NCBI GenBank assembly: GCA_958403605.1
Contig: CATXYA010000170.1
Location: 1-5,122, forward strand
Direction: 5' to 3'
DNA length: 5,122 nucleotides
Origin: an uncultured Oscillospiraceae bacterium
GTDB taxonomy: Bacteria > Bacillota > Clostridia > Oscillospirales > Ruminococcaceae
Shown one piece after another: positions 1 through 5,122 of the stretch (position 1 is its first letter; every line of letters starts with the position of its first letter). The notes below the pieces were generated by a model, which saw nothing but the letters and a program-made list of their open reading frames with translations, was not told the DNA's origin and searched no databases. The position numbers were made by a program, and so were the translations under genes.

Positions 1-95
1 CCGGTTTCGTGCTTTTCTGCGTTTCTGCAACACCTTTTATGGGAGCTTTTTCCTGAAATGGCGGCATAATCCGCGTTAATATAAACATTATAGAG
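1..95. other. Upstream intergenic stretch, no supported gene
   Basis: I see no defensible gene here. On the + strand all three frames stop by base 79, and none gives a recognisable C-terminus. On the - strand an ATG at 88-86 opens a frame that stays open to the window edge (29 codons). It has no good ribosome binding site and no recognisable sequence. A small GCGG/CCGC inverted repeat (61-64 and 71-74) is present but has no T-run, so it does not look like a terminator. The stretch may be the tail of an upstream intergenic region or the start of a divergent gene. Confidence 0.5.
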
Positions 96-129
96 TTGTT
101 TTAACCTTTTTAGCGTGCTATAATATTAA
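76..129. repeat. Imperfect AT-rich inverted repeat around the promoter
   Basis: The right arm CTATAATATTAA (118-129) overlaps the -10 element. Its reverse complement is found upstream as two halves, TTAATA (76-81) and TTATAG (88-93), separated by six extra bases. The upstream arm thereby contains a perfect TATAAT on the - strand (92-87), but with no convincing -35 at the right distance. It could be a regulator-binding site or a vestigial divergent promoter. AT-rich DNA produces such symmetry by chance fairly often. Confidence 0.3.
96..124 (+). promoter_or_regulatory. Sigma-A/sigma-70-type promoter with extended -10
   Basis: A -35 element TTGTTT (96-101) is followed by a 17-bp spacer and a perfect TATAAT (119-124). 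A TG dinucleotide sits at 116-117, one base before the -10, which makes it an extended -10. Transcription would begin near 131, giving a leader of about 70 nt before the ATG at 201. No comparable promoter is evident in the short gaps further downstream, so this is the best candidate to drive the helicase and the polysaccharide genes behind it. Spacing and consensus are seen directly; activity is inferred. Confidence 0.75.
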
Positions 130-146
130 AGAAATTTATTATTTTG

Positions 147-163
147 AAAGGCTATGCCTTTTT
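147..163 (+). promoter_or_regulatory. Leader hairpin with T-tract, possible weak attenuator
   Basis: AAAGGC (147-152), loop TAT and GCCTTT (156-161) form a perfect 6-bp stem, and the T-run continues to base 163. This small intrinsic-terminator-like structure begins about 16 nt after the predicted transcription start and before the start codon. Only three of the six pairs are G-C, so it would be a weak terminator by itself. Polysaccharide operons are often controlled by antitermination in their leaders, which makes an attenuator plausible but unproven. Confidence 0.4.
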
Positions 164-192
164 GCAATTTAAGCAGAATTGTCAAAACAGCC

Positions 193-200
193 GGGAAAGG
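193..200 (+). promoter_or_regulatory. Ribosome binding site candidate of the helicase gene
   Basis: GGGAAAGG directly precedes the ATG at 201. The GGGA part has a 4-nt spacing to that ATG, while the AAGG part abuts it. In-frame GTG codons at 204 and 216 could also use this purine tract. The upstream in-frame TTG at 144 has no Shine-Dalgarno sequence and lies beside the leader hairpin. I therefore place the start at 201, with 216 as an alternative. Confidence 0.45.
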
Positions 201-2300
201 ATGGTGCGGCGGACGGTGGAATTGGAACTTTATCCTCACAACGAGAGCGCCTACCGCGCGGCCCTCGCCCTGCTGACGGAGAACGGCAAGGCCGCCGTCA
301 TCCATCCCACGGGCACGGGCAAAAGCTACATCGCCTTCAAGCTGGTGCAGGCGCATCCGGAAAGCCGCATCTGCTGGCTGTCTCCCAGCGCCTACATCTT
401 CCGCACCCAGCTGGAAAACGTGACGCGCGACTTTCCCGGCCTCGATTTTTCCAACATCCAGTTTTTCACCTACAGCAAATTACTGGGTCTACCCGCGGAG
501 GAACTGCAGGTCCTCCGCCCGGATTTCATTATTTTAGACGAGTTCCACCGCTGCGGCGCACAGCGGTGGAGCCAGGGCGTGGCGCGCCTGCTGGCGCTTT
601 ACCCGGCGGCCCAGCTGCTGGGCCTCTCCGCCACCAACATCCGCTATCTGGACAACCAGCGGGACATGGCGGACGAGCTGTTCGCGGGCAACATCGCCTC
701 CGAGCTCTCTTTGAGCGACGCCATTGCCCGGGGAATTTTGCCGTCCCCCAAATATGTGATGACGGTCTACTCCTATGAAAAAGAACTGGAACGCTGCCGC
801 CGCCGTGTGGCTGCCGTGTCGGAAAAACCGCTGCGGGATGCCGGGGAACAGCTGCTGGAGCAGCTGCGGCGCGCCCTAGAGCAGGCCGACGGCCTGGACG
901 AAGTGTTTGCCAAGCACATGGCGGGGCCGGGAAAATATCTGGCCTTCTGCGCGGACCTGGAACATCTGCGCCAGATGCAGGCACAGGTGCCCGCCTGGTT
1001 CGGCCGGGTGGACCCCCAGCCGCACGTATACACCGCCTACGCGGACGATCCGGACACCAGCGCGGAATTCGCCGCTTTCAAAGCGGACGGCAGCCGTCAC
1101 CTGCGGCTGCTGTTCTGCATCGATATGCTCAACGAGGGCGTACACGTGGACGACATCGACGGGGTGATCCTCTTCCGGCCCACGGTGTCGCCCATCCTCT
1201 ACAAACAGCAGATCGGCCGCGCGCTGTGTGCGGGCGGGCACAAGACGCCGCTCATTTTCGACGTGGTCAACAATTTTGAGAATCTGGCGGGCATCGACGC
1301 GCTGGAAAGCGAAGTGCTGGCGTCCGCCTTCCAGTTTTATGGCACACAGGAGGCCGCCGAGCAGGCAGCGCAGCGCTTTCAGATCTTTGACGAGGTGCGG
1401 GACTGCCGCCGCCTGTTCGCCCAGCTGGAGGAGAGCCTGGCCGCCGGATGGGAGCAGCATTACCGCGCCGCCGCGGCCTATCGCCGCCGCTATGGCGACC
1501 TGCGGGTGCCCAAACGCTATGTGACCCCCGAGGGCCTCAGCCTGGGCCAGTGGCTCGTCACCCAGCGCCGGGTGCGCGCGGGGCAGGTGGCGGGCAGCCT
1601 TTCGCCTCAGCGCATCGCCCGGCTGGACGCCCTGGGCATGGATTGGAACAACCGCCACGAGACCGCCTGGGAGCGCGGATACGCCGCCGCCCAGGCCTAC
1701 CGGGAGCAATACGGGGACCTGAACGTCCCGGCCCGCTACACGGCGCCGGACGGCTACCCCCTGGGCAGCTGGATCGTCAACCAGCGCCAGGCGCGGGCGG
1801 CGCACGGCCAAACGGCCACGCTGACGCCCCAGCGCATCGCGCGCCTGGACACGCTCGGCATGGTGTGGGACGCCGTCAGCGTGCAGTGGGAGAAGAATTT
1901 CGCCGCCGCCGCGGCCTACTACGCCCAGCACGGCGATCTGGACGTGCCCACCGGCTACAAGACGCCGGAGGGCCTGGCTCTGGGCAAATGGCTGCATTAC
2001 CAGCGCATGGCCCGCGCGGGCGTCAACAAAGGCGCCAAGCCCACGCCGGAGCAGATCCTGCGGCTGGACGCCATCGGCATGTGCTGGCAGGACCGCTACG
2101 CCGCCCGCTGGCAGCAAAACTATGCCACGGCGAAGCGGTATTTCGAGCGCAACGGGAATTTGGATGTGCCGGTCACGTATAAAACGCCGGACGGCCTGGC
2201 CCTGGGCAAATGGCTCTACCGTCAAAAACGCGCCCAGGCGGGCAAAGAAAAGCCCCTGACGCCGGAGCAGCGGCAAAAGCTGTCGGCGCTGGGACTGTGA
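201..2300 (+). CDS. DEAD/DEAH-box superfamily 2 helicase with four C-terminal helicase-associated (HA) repeats
   Basis: This is a predicted cytoplasmic ATP-dependent nucleic-acid translocase or helicase of 699 residues from the ATG. The first RecA-like domain covers about residues 26-165, with Walker A HPTGTGKS (35-42), motif II DEFH (113-116, a DEAH variant) and motif III SAT (143-145). The second covers about 240-350, with motif V MLNEGVHVDDID (309-320) and motif VI QQIGRA (336-341). All core ATPase motifs look intact. Residues 416-699 hold four repeats of about 73 residues. Each begins with a W followed by an aromatic/Ala-rich helix, then a G(D/N)L.VP turn, a (T/A)P(E/D)G...LG.W segment and an R/K-rich helix, and ends in LxxLGM.W. 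The last repeat stops at LGL. This matches the HA domain, thought to bind nucleic acid. No nuclease or methyltransferase domain is visible. The gene is GC-rich like its downstream neighbour, which begins 29 nt after its stop. Substrate and biological role are unknown; defence, regulation or housekeeping are all possible. The family call is firm and the start is less certain. Confidence 0.88.
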   Translation: MVRRTVELELYPHNESAYRAALALLTENGKAAVIHPTGTGKSYIAFKLVQAHPESRICWLSPSAYIFRTQLENVTRDFPGLDFSNIQFFTYSKLLGLPAEELQVLRPDFIILDEFHRCGAQRWSQGVARLLALYPAAQLLGLSATNIRYLDNQRDMADELFAGNIASELSLSDAIARGILPSPKYVMTVYSYEKELERCRRRVAAVSEKPLRDAGEQLLEQLRRALEQADGLDEVFAKHMAGPGKYLAFCADLEHLRQMQAQVPAWFGRVDPQPHVYTAYADDPDTSAEFAAFKADGSRHLRLLFCIDMLNEGVHVDDIDGVILFRPTVSPILYKQQIGRALCAGGHKTPLIFDVVNNFENLAGIDALESEVLASAFQFYGTQEAAEQAAQRFQIFDEVRDCRRLFAQLEESLAAGWEQHYRAAAAYRRRYGDLRVPKRYVTPEGLSLGQWLVTQRRVRAGQVAGSLSPQRIARLDALGMDWNNRHETAWERGYAAAQAYREQYGDLNVPARYTAPDGYPLGSWIVNQRQARAAHGQTATLTPQRIARLDTLGMVWDAVSVQWEKNFAAAAAYYAQHGDLDVPTGYKTPEGLALGKWLHYQRMARAGVNKGAKPTPEQILRLDAIGMCWQDRYAARWQQNYATAKRYFERNGNLDVPVTYKTPDGLALGKWLYRQKRAQAGKEKPLTPEQRQKLSALGL
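1446..2297 (+). repeat. Four tandem HA-domain-coding repeats, about 219 bp each
   Basis: The conserved repeat-opening tryptophans are at residues 417, 490, 563 and 637 (codons at 1449, 1668, 1887 and 2109), spaced 73, 73 and 74 codons apart. Shared blocks include YGDLxVP or its variants, TPEG/TPDG/APDG, LGxW, and PxQRIARLD-type endings. The copies are clearly diverged at both protein and DNA level, so this is an old domain duplication and not a recent slippage product. The fourth copy lacks the final M.W found in the other three. Confidence 0.85.
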
Positions 2301-2314
2301 GAATTGCGGAAGTT

Positions 2315-2322
2315 GAGGAAGG
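2315..2322 (+). promoter_or_regulatory. Ribosome binding site setting the start of the phosphoglycosyltransferase gene
   Basis: GAGGAAGG lies 7 nt before the ATG at 2330. The reading frame is open further upstream (to 2210, inside the helicase gene), but those codons encode no family-like sequence. This site fixes the start at 2330. Confidence 0.8.
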
Positions 2323-2329
2323 TCTTGGA

Positions 2330-3718
2330 ATGGGGAAACGGTTTACAGAGAAGGAGCTGAAACAGCGCAACGCGGTGCTGCACAGTGTCAAGTTCCTGCT
2401 GGCGCTGGCGCTTTCGGCGCTGTTCGCGGCCGCGTGGTTCGGGTATTACGCGCCGCGTATCCACGCGCCCTTCTATTTTAACGGCAACTGGCTGGTGTGC
2501 GGGCTGTATCTGGTGTTGTATGTGCTGTTCGCCAAGCTGTACGGCGGCTTCCAGATCGGCATCAGCCGCATCTCGGAGGTCGTCTACTCTCAGAGCATCG
2601 CACAGCTGTTCACCGGGGCGGCGATGTACTGCGTCATCTGCCTGCTCACCTATGGGGCGGCCAACCCGCTGCCGCTGCTGGGGGCCATGGGTGTGGGCCT
2701 GCTGGTGAGCGCCCTGTGGGCCCAGCTGGCGAACCGGCTCAACAACAAGCTGTTCCCGCCCAAACGTACTTACGTCATCTACGATTACGAAGAGGCCTAC
2801 CGCTCCATCGAGGGCATCCACAAAATGCCCTGGAAGTTCGACGTGGCGGACGCCGTCAGCATCTCCATGGGCCTGGGGCCGGTGCTGGACCGGCTGGCGG
2901 ACGCGGAGGCGGTATTCCTGTGCGGCCTGGCCTCCACGGACCGCAACAGCATCCTCAAATACTGCGTGGAGCACGGCATCCAAACCTATATCCGCCCCAA
3001 GATCGGCGATTTGCTGCTCAGCAGCGCGCGGCGCATCCATCTGATGAACCTGCCGGTGCTGTACTGCGAGCGCAACCAGACCTCGCTGTGGTATCAGGCG
3101 TTCAAACGGGGGTTGGATGTGCTGGTGTCGGGCGTGGCGCTGATCGTGCTCAGCCCGTTTCTGCTCGTCACGGCGCTGCTCGTCAAGCTGTATGACGGCG
3201 GCCCGGTGCTGTACAAGCAGTGCCGGCTGACGAAGGACGGGCGGCGGTTCGATATCCTCAAGTTCCGCAGCATGCGCGTGGACGCGGAAAAGGACGGCGT
3301 GGCGCGCCTGGCCAGTGAAAACGACGACCGCATCACGCCGGTGGGCAAGGTGCTCCGGGCCATTCGCTTCGACGAGCTGCCGCAGCTTTTGAATATCCTC
3401 AAGGGCGATATGTCCCTGGTGGGCCCCCGCCCGGAGCGCCCGGAGATCGCGGCGCAGTACGGGGAAGAAATGCCGGAATTCAGCCTGCGCCTGCAGGTGA
3501 AGGCGGGCCTGACGGGCTACGCCCAGGTCTACGGCAAATACAACACCAGCCCCTACGACAAGCTGCAGATGGACCTGATCTACATCGCCAACCAGTCCAT
3601 CGTGCAGGACATCAAGCTGCTGCTGGCAACGGTGAAGGTGCTGTTCATGCCGGAGAGCACGGAGGGCGTCGCCGAGGGAAAAACTACAGCGATGACAGGG
3701 ATGGACAACAAAATATAA
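2330..3718 (+). CDS. Polyprenyl-phosphate hexose-1-phosphate transferase (initiating phosphoglycosyltransferase)
   Basis: This 462-residue membrane enzyme would transfer a hexose-1-phosphate from a nucleotide sugar to undecaprenyl phosphate, the first committed step of capsule or exopolysaccharide repeat-unit assembly. Four N-terminal hydrophobic segments (about residues 18-40, 54-71, 91-108, 113-131) are followed by a soluble, Rossmann-like linker domain (about 145-245). The C-terminal bacterial sugar transferase domain starts near 255. It has a re-entrant membrane helix with the Ser-Pro break (S275-P276), KFRSM (311-315), the catalytic Asp-Glu pair in RFDELPQL (D348, E349), GPRPERPE (365-372) and GLTGYAQVYG (393-402). 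Length and order fit the large WbaP/CpsE-like class. It belongs to the same operon-like run as the helicase (29-nt gap) and the glycerophosphotransferase (45-nt gap). Composition is GC-rich until the last 20 or so codons, where it becomes AT-rich. The sugar (Glc, Gal, GalNAc or a diacetamido sugar) cannot be read from the sequence. Confidence 0.93.
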   Translation: MGKRFTEKELKQRNAVLHSVKFLLALALSALFAAAWFGYYAPRIHAPFYFNGNWLVCGLYLVLYVLFAKLYGGFQIGISRISEVVYSQSIAQLFTGAAMYCVICLLTYGAANPLPLLGAMGVGLLVSALWAQLANRLNNKLFPPKRTYVIYDYEEAYRSIEGIHKMPWKFDVADAVSISMGLGPVLDRLADAEAVFLCGLASTDRNSILKYCVEHGIQTYIRPKIGDLLLSSARRIHLMNLPVLYCERNQTSLWYQAFKRGLDVLVSGVALIVLSPFLLVTALLVKLYDGGPVLYKQCRLTKDGRRFDILKFRSMRVDAEKDGVARLASENDDRITPVGKVLRAIRFDELPQLLNILKGDMSLVGPRPERPEIAAQYGEEMPEFSLRLQVKAGLTGYAQVYGKYNTSPYDKLQMDLIYIANQSIVQDIKLLLATVKVLFMPESTEGVAEGKTTAMTGMDNKI

Positions 3719-3738
3719 ATTGGTTATATCCGACCAAT
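3719..3738 (+). repeat. Short inverted repeat right after the transferase stop codon
   Basis: ATTGGT (3719-3724) and ACCAAT (3733-3738) are perfect 6-bp arms with an 8-nt loop, starting on the base after the TAA. No T-run follows, so it is not an intrinsic terminator. It may be a small mRNA stability or processing hairpin, or chance. It lies exactly at the change in base composition. Confidence 0.3.
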
Positions 3739-3748
3739 CGAATAGTCT

Positions 3749-3755
3749 AAAGGGA
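3749..3755 (+). promoter_or_regulatory. Ribosome binding site of the glycerophosphotransferase gene
   Basis: AAAGGGA ends 8 nt before the ATG at 3764 and supports that start. Confidence 0.65.
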
Positions 3756-3763
3756 AAGATTAA

Positions 3764-4918
3764 ATGAAGCGAAAACTGGAGTACATTTTAAAACACAATC
3801 CATGGATTATGAGGATTTTTGTTGCATTGGGAAGCACTTTTTTTAAGTTATGCGGCTTGTTTGTCAAAACAGACGAAAGGTTGATCCTTTTTACCTCATT
3901 TAGTGGTAAGCAGTATAATGATTCGCCGAAAATGATTTATGAATATCTGCGCAAACACGATGAAAAGCGCAAATATCGGTATGTTTGGGCATTTGAAAAG
4001 CCAGAGGATTTTTCTTTTCTCGACTGTGAAAAAGTTAAAATTGATACATGGGCTTATTTTATAATGACTTTAAGAGCAAGGTATTGGGTCACAAGTGTAA
4101 ATATTGAACGCGGATTGAAATATAAAAAGAAAAAGACTACTTATTTAAATACGTGGCATGGCCCGGCAATTAACCGAATGGGCAACGGCGTTGAGGGAAG
4201 AAACGATTTCAACTGGGACCATGTTGACTTGTTCTGTATCTCTGGTGAGTATGAACGTGAGATTATTCGTCGGGACTTTTGTGTAAGGCCGGAAAGTATT
4301 TTGTTATCTGGGCTTCCTCGAAACGATGAACTCTATCATGCGACAGAAGAAAAGAAAAGACTACTGCGAAAGCAATTTAATATTCCCGATGGGAAAAAAG
4401 TGGTTTTGTACGCGCCCACATGGAGAGAGAGCATAGACGGAGGAAAAAGTTGTAGCTTGACTCCGCCAATTGATTTCAAAAAATGGGAAGAACAACTTAG
4501 CTTAGAATATGTGCTGCTTATTCGTGCACATGTAAATACTAGAAAAATGCTGGGCATCAAATTTAATGATTTTGTGCGAAATGGGTCGGACTACCCAATC
4601 GTGAATGATTTGCTAATCGTAGCAGATTATTTGATTTCAGACTATTCCAGTATCATTATGGATTACAGCATTTTGTGTAGACCAATTGTTTGCTTTGGGT
4701 ATGACTATGAGGAATATTGTAAAATCAGAGGAGGATTTTATTTTGATTTAGAAAAAGAAATTCCATCAGGAATATGCCACAATGAACAGCAGGTTTTAGA
4801 TTATATCCAAAAAAGCGATTACGAACAGGAATGTTTAAAGGTGAAAAAATTCAGAGATCACCATATTCAAATTGGTGGTCATGCCACAGAGATATGTGCG
4901 GAAAAATTATTAAAGTAA
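3764..4918 (+). CDS. CDP-glycerol glycerophosphotransferase family protein (TagB/TagF-like)
   Basis: This 384-residue protein is close in length to the single-domain primase TagB and much shorter than two-domain TagF polymerases. The family transfers glycerol-phosphate, or ribitol-phosphate in relatives, from a CDP-activated donor to a lipid-linked glycan at the inner membrane face. Visible motifs are NTWHGPA (W131-H132-G133, with the catalytic-type His), SGLPRNDEL (182-190), YAPTWRE (216-222), RAHVN (254-258) and ADYLISDYSSIIMDYS (287-302, the donor-binding region). GYDYEEY (312-318) follows. The N-terminus (about 13-33) is hydrophobic and amphipathic, fitting peripheral membrane attachment. 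There is no signal peptide. The gene is strikingly AT-rich, with many TTA, AAA, ATA and AGA codons, unlike the GC-rich gene before it; this points to separate ancestry. It is followed after 19 nt by an aminotransferase gene. It could add one polyol-phosphate side group or start a chain; the exact donor is not determinable here. Confidence 0.92.
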   Translation: MKRKLEYILKHNPWIMRIFVALGSTFFKLCGLFVKTDERLILFTSFSGKQYNDSPKMIYEYLRKHDEKRKYRYVWAFEKPEDFSFLDCEKVKIDTWAYFIMTLRARYWVTSVNIERGLKYKKKKTTYLNTWHGPAINRMGNGVEGRNDFNWDHVDLFCISGEYEREIIRRDFCVRPESILLSGLPRNDELYHATEEKKRLLRKQFNIPDGKKVVLYAPTWRESIDGGKSCSLTPPIDFKKWEEQLSLEYVLLIRAHVNTRKMLGIKFNDFVRNGSDYPIVNDLLIVADYLISDYSSIIMDYSILCRPIVCFGYDYEEYCKIRGGFYFDLEKEIPSGICHNEQQVLDYIQKSDYEQECLKVKKFRDHHIQIGGHATEICAEKLLK

Positions 4919-4924
4919 CACAGC

Positions 4925-4930
4925 AGGAGA
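4925..4930 (+). promoter_or_regulatory. Ribosome binding site of the aminotransferase gene
   Basis: AGGAGA sits 7 nt before the ATG at 4938. It is the clearest Shine-Dalgarno sequence in the window, and it supports a real gene start although only 185 bases of the gene are present. Confidence 0.8.
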
Positions 4931-4937
4931 TTGCATA

Positions 4938-5122
4938 ATGAAATTATTTACTGTCGGTCCGGTAGAGATGTATCCGGAAACTTTAAAGATTGAAGGAACA
5001 CAGCAACCGTATTTTAGAACTCCGGAGTTCAGCACAGTAATGAAGGATATTGAGGGGTATTTTCTGGAATCAATCCATGCGCCAAAAAATACAAAATTTA
5101 TAGCCCTTACATGTAGTGGAAC
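4938..5122 (+). CDS. Class V PLP-dependent aminotransferase, N-terminal part (cut by window end)
   Basis: Sixty-one complete codons are visible and the frame is open at the edge. The product begins MKLFTVGPVEMYPETL. The VGPVEMYP block corresponds to the TPGP-type N-terminal motif of class V aminotransferases (alanine-glyoxylate, serine-pyruvate and 2-aminoethylphosphonate-pyruvate transaminases). The run FIALTCSGT (residues 53-61) matches the (G/C)SGT loop that contacts the PLP phosphate in this fold. The PLP lysine lies beyond the window. The gene is AT-rich, like the one before it, and is 19 nt downstream, so the two are likely co-transcribed and co-acquired. In polysaccharide clusters such enzymes can make 2-aminoethylphosphonate or other amino compounds used to decorate the glycan. 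That role is inferred from context; the family call rests on a short N-terminus. Confidence 0.78.
   Translation, partial: MKLFTVGPVEMYPETLKIEGTQQPYFRTPEFSTVMKDIEGYFLESIHAPKNTKFIALTCSG

Noticed and set aside
1..88. Divergent gene starting at the ATG at 88-86 on the - strand
   Set aside because: Only 29 codons are visible, with no good ribosome binding site and no recognisable family. It cannot be supported without sequence to the left.
144..200. TTG start at 144 giving a 19-residue N-terminal extension of the helicase
   Set aside because: There is no Shine-Dalgarno sequence before it, it lies beside the leader hairpin, and the extra residues are unlike the helicase fold. The ATG at 201 or GTG at 216 has a purine-rich site in front.
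154..276. Small + strand frame of 40 codons starting at the ATG in the leader hairpin
   Set aside because: The GAAAGG before it is only 2 nt from the ATG, the frame overlaps the helicase start, and it lacks the runs of regulatory codons seen in leader peptides.
876..2276. Long open frame of 466 codons on the - strand, antisense to the helicase
   Set aside because: It lies opposite a gene with clear helicase and HA motifs. Its product is low-complexity and matches no family. Long antisense frames are expected in GC-rich, repeat-containing coding DNA.
2222..3040. Open frame of 272 codons on the - strand, antisense to the phosphoglycosyltransferase
   Set aside because: It spans the end of one real gene and the start of another, has no recognisable domain, and reflects the GC-rich codon bias of the + strand genes.
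3720..3748. Internal promoter in the gap before the glycerophosphotransferase (TTGGTT, 17 bp, TAGTCT)
   Set aside because: Spacing is right, but both boxes match the consensus poorly (the -10 candidate has only three of six consensus bases) and there is no extended -10.

Overview
The window carries the start of a surface-polysaccharide (capsule/exopolysaccharide or teichoic-acid-like) gene cluster, all on the + strand. It probably comes from a Gram-positive, gut-type clostridial bacterium. The evidence is sigma-A-like promoter elements, AGGAG-type ribosome binding sites, a TagB/TagF-type glycerophosphotransferase (typical of Firmicutes), and a polyprenyl-phosphate hexose-1-phosphate transferase of the clostridial type. 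The GC-rich half (68-75 % GC in two hand-counted 60-base rows) would fit a high-GC clostridial lineage such as Oscillospiraceae. That taxonomic guess is inference, not proven by the sequence.

Layout. Bases 1-95 hold no gene I can defend. A strong promoter (TTGTTT, 17 bp, TATAAT with an extended -10 TG) lies at 96-124. A short leader follows, containing a small hairpin with a T-tract. Then come: (1) about 201-2300, a DEAD/DEAH-type superfamily 2 helicase with four tandem C-terminal helicase-associated (HA) repeats; (2) 2330-3718, a membrane phosphoglycosyltransferase that would start polysaccharide assembly on undecaprenyl phosphate; (3) 3764-4918, a single-domain CDP-glycerol glycerophosphotransferase-like enzyme; (4) 4938 to the window end, the first 61 codons of a class V (PLP) aminotransferase. 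Gaps between genes are 29, 45 and 19 nt. I see no terminator between them, so one operon is likely.

How the genes fit together. Gene 2 would load the first sugar-phosphate on the lipid carrier at the cytoplasmic face. Gene 3 would transfer glycerol-phosphate, or a similar polyol-phosphate, from a CDP-activated donor to the growing chain. Gene 4 would make an amino compound or amino sugar for decoration; aminoethylphosphonate synthesis is one possibility. The helicase is the odd member: it looks like a nucleic-acid enzyme, yet it sits first behind the promoter, 29 nt ahead of the glycosyltransferase gene.

A sharp compositional break lies at the gene 2/gene 3 junction. Genes 1 and 2 are GC-rich, while genes 3 and 4 are AT-rich (about 30 % GC in two hand-counted rows). 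This is the usual picture of a conserved cluster front joined to an acquired, strain-variable interior.
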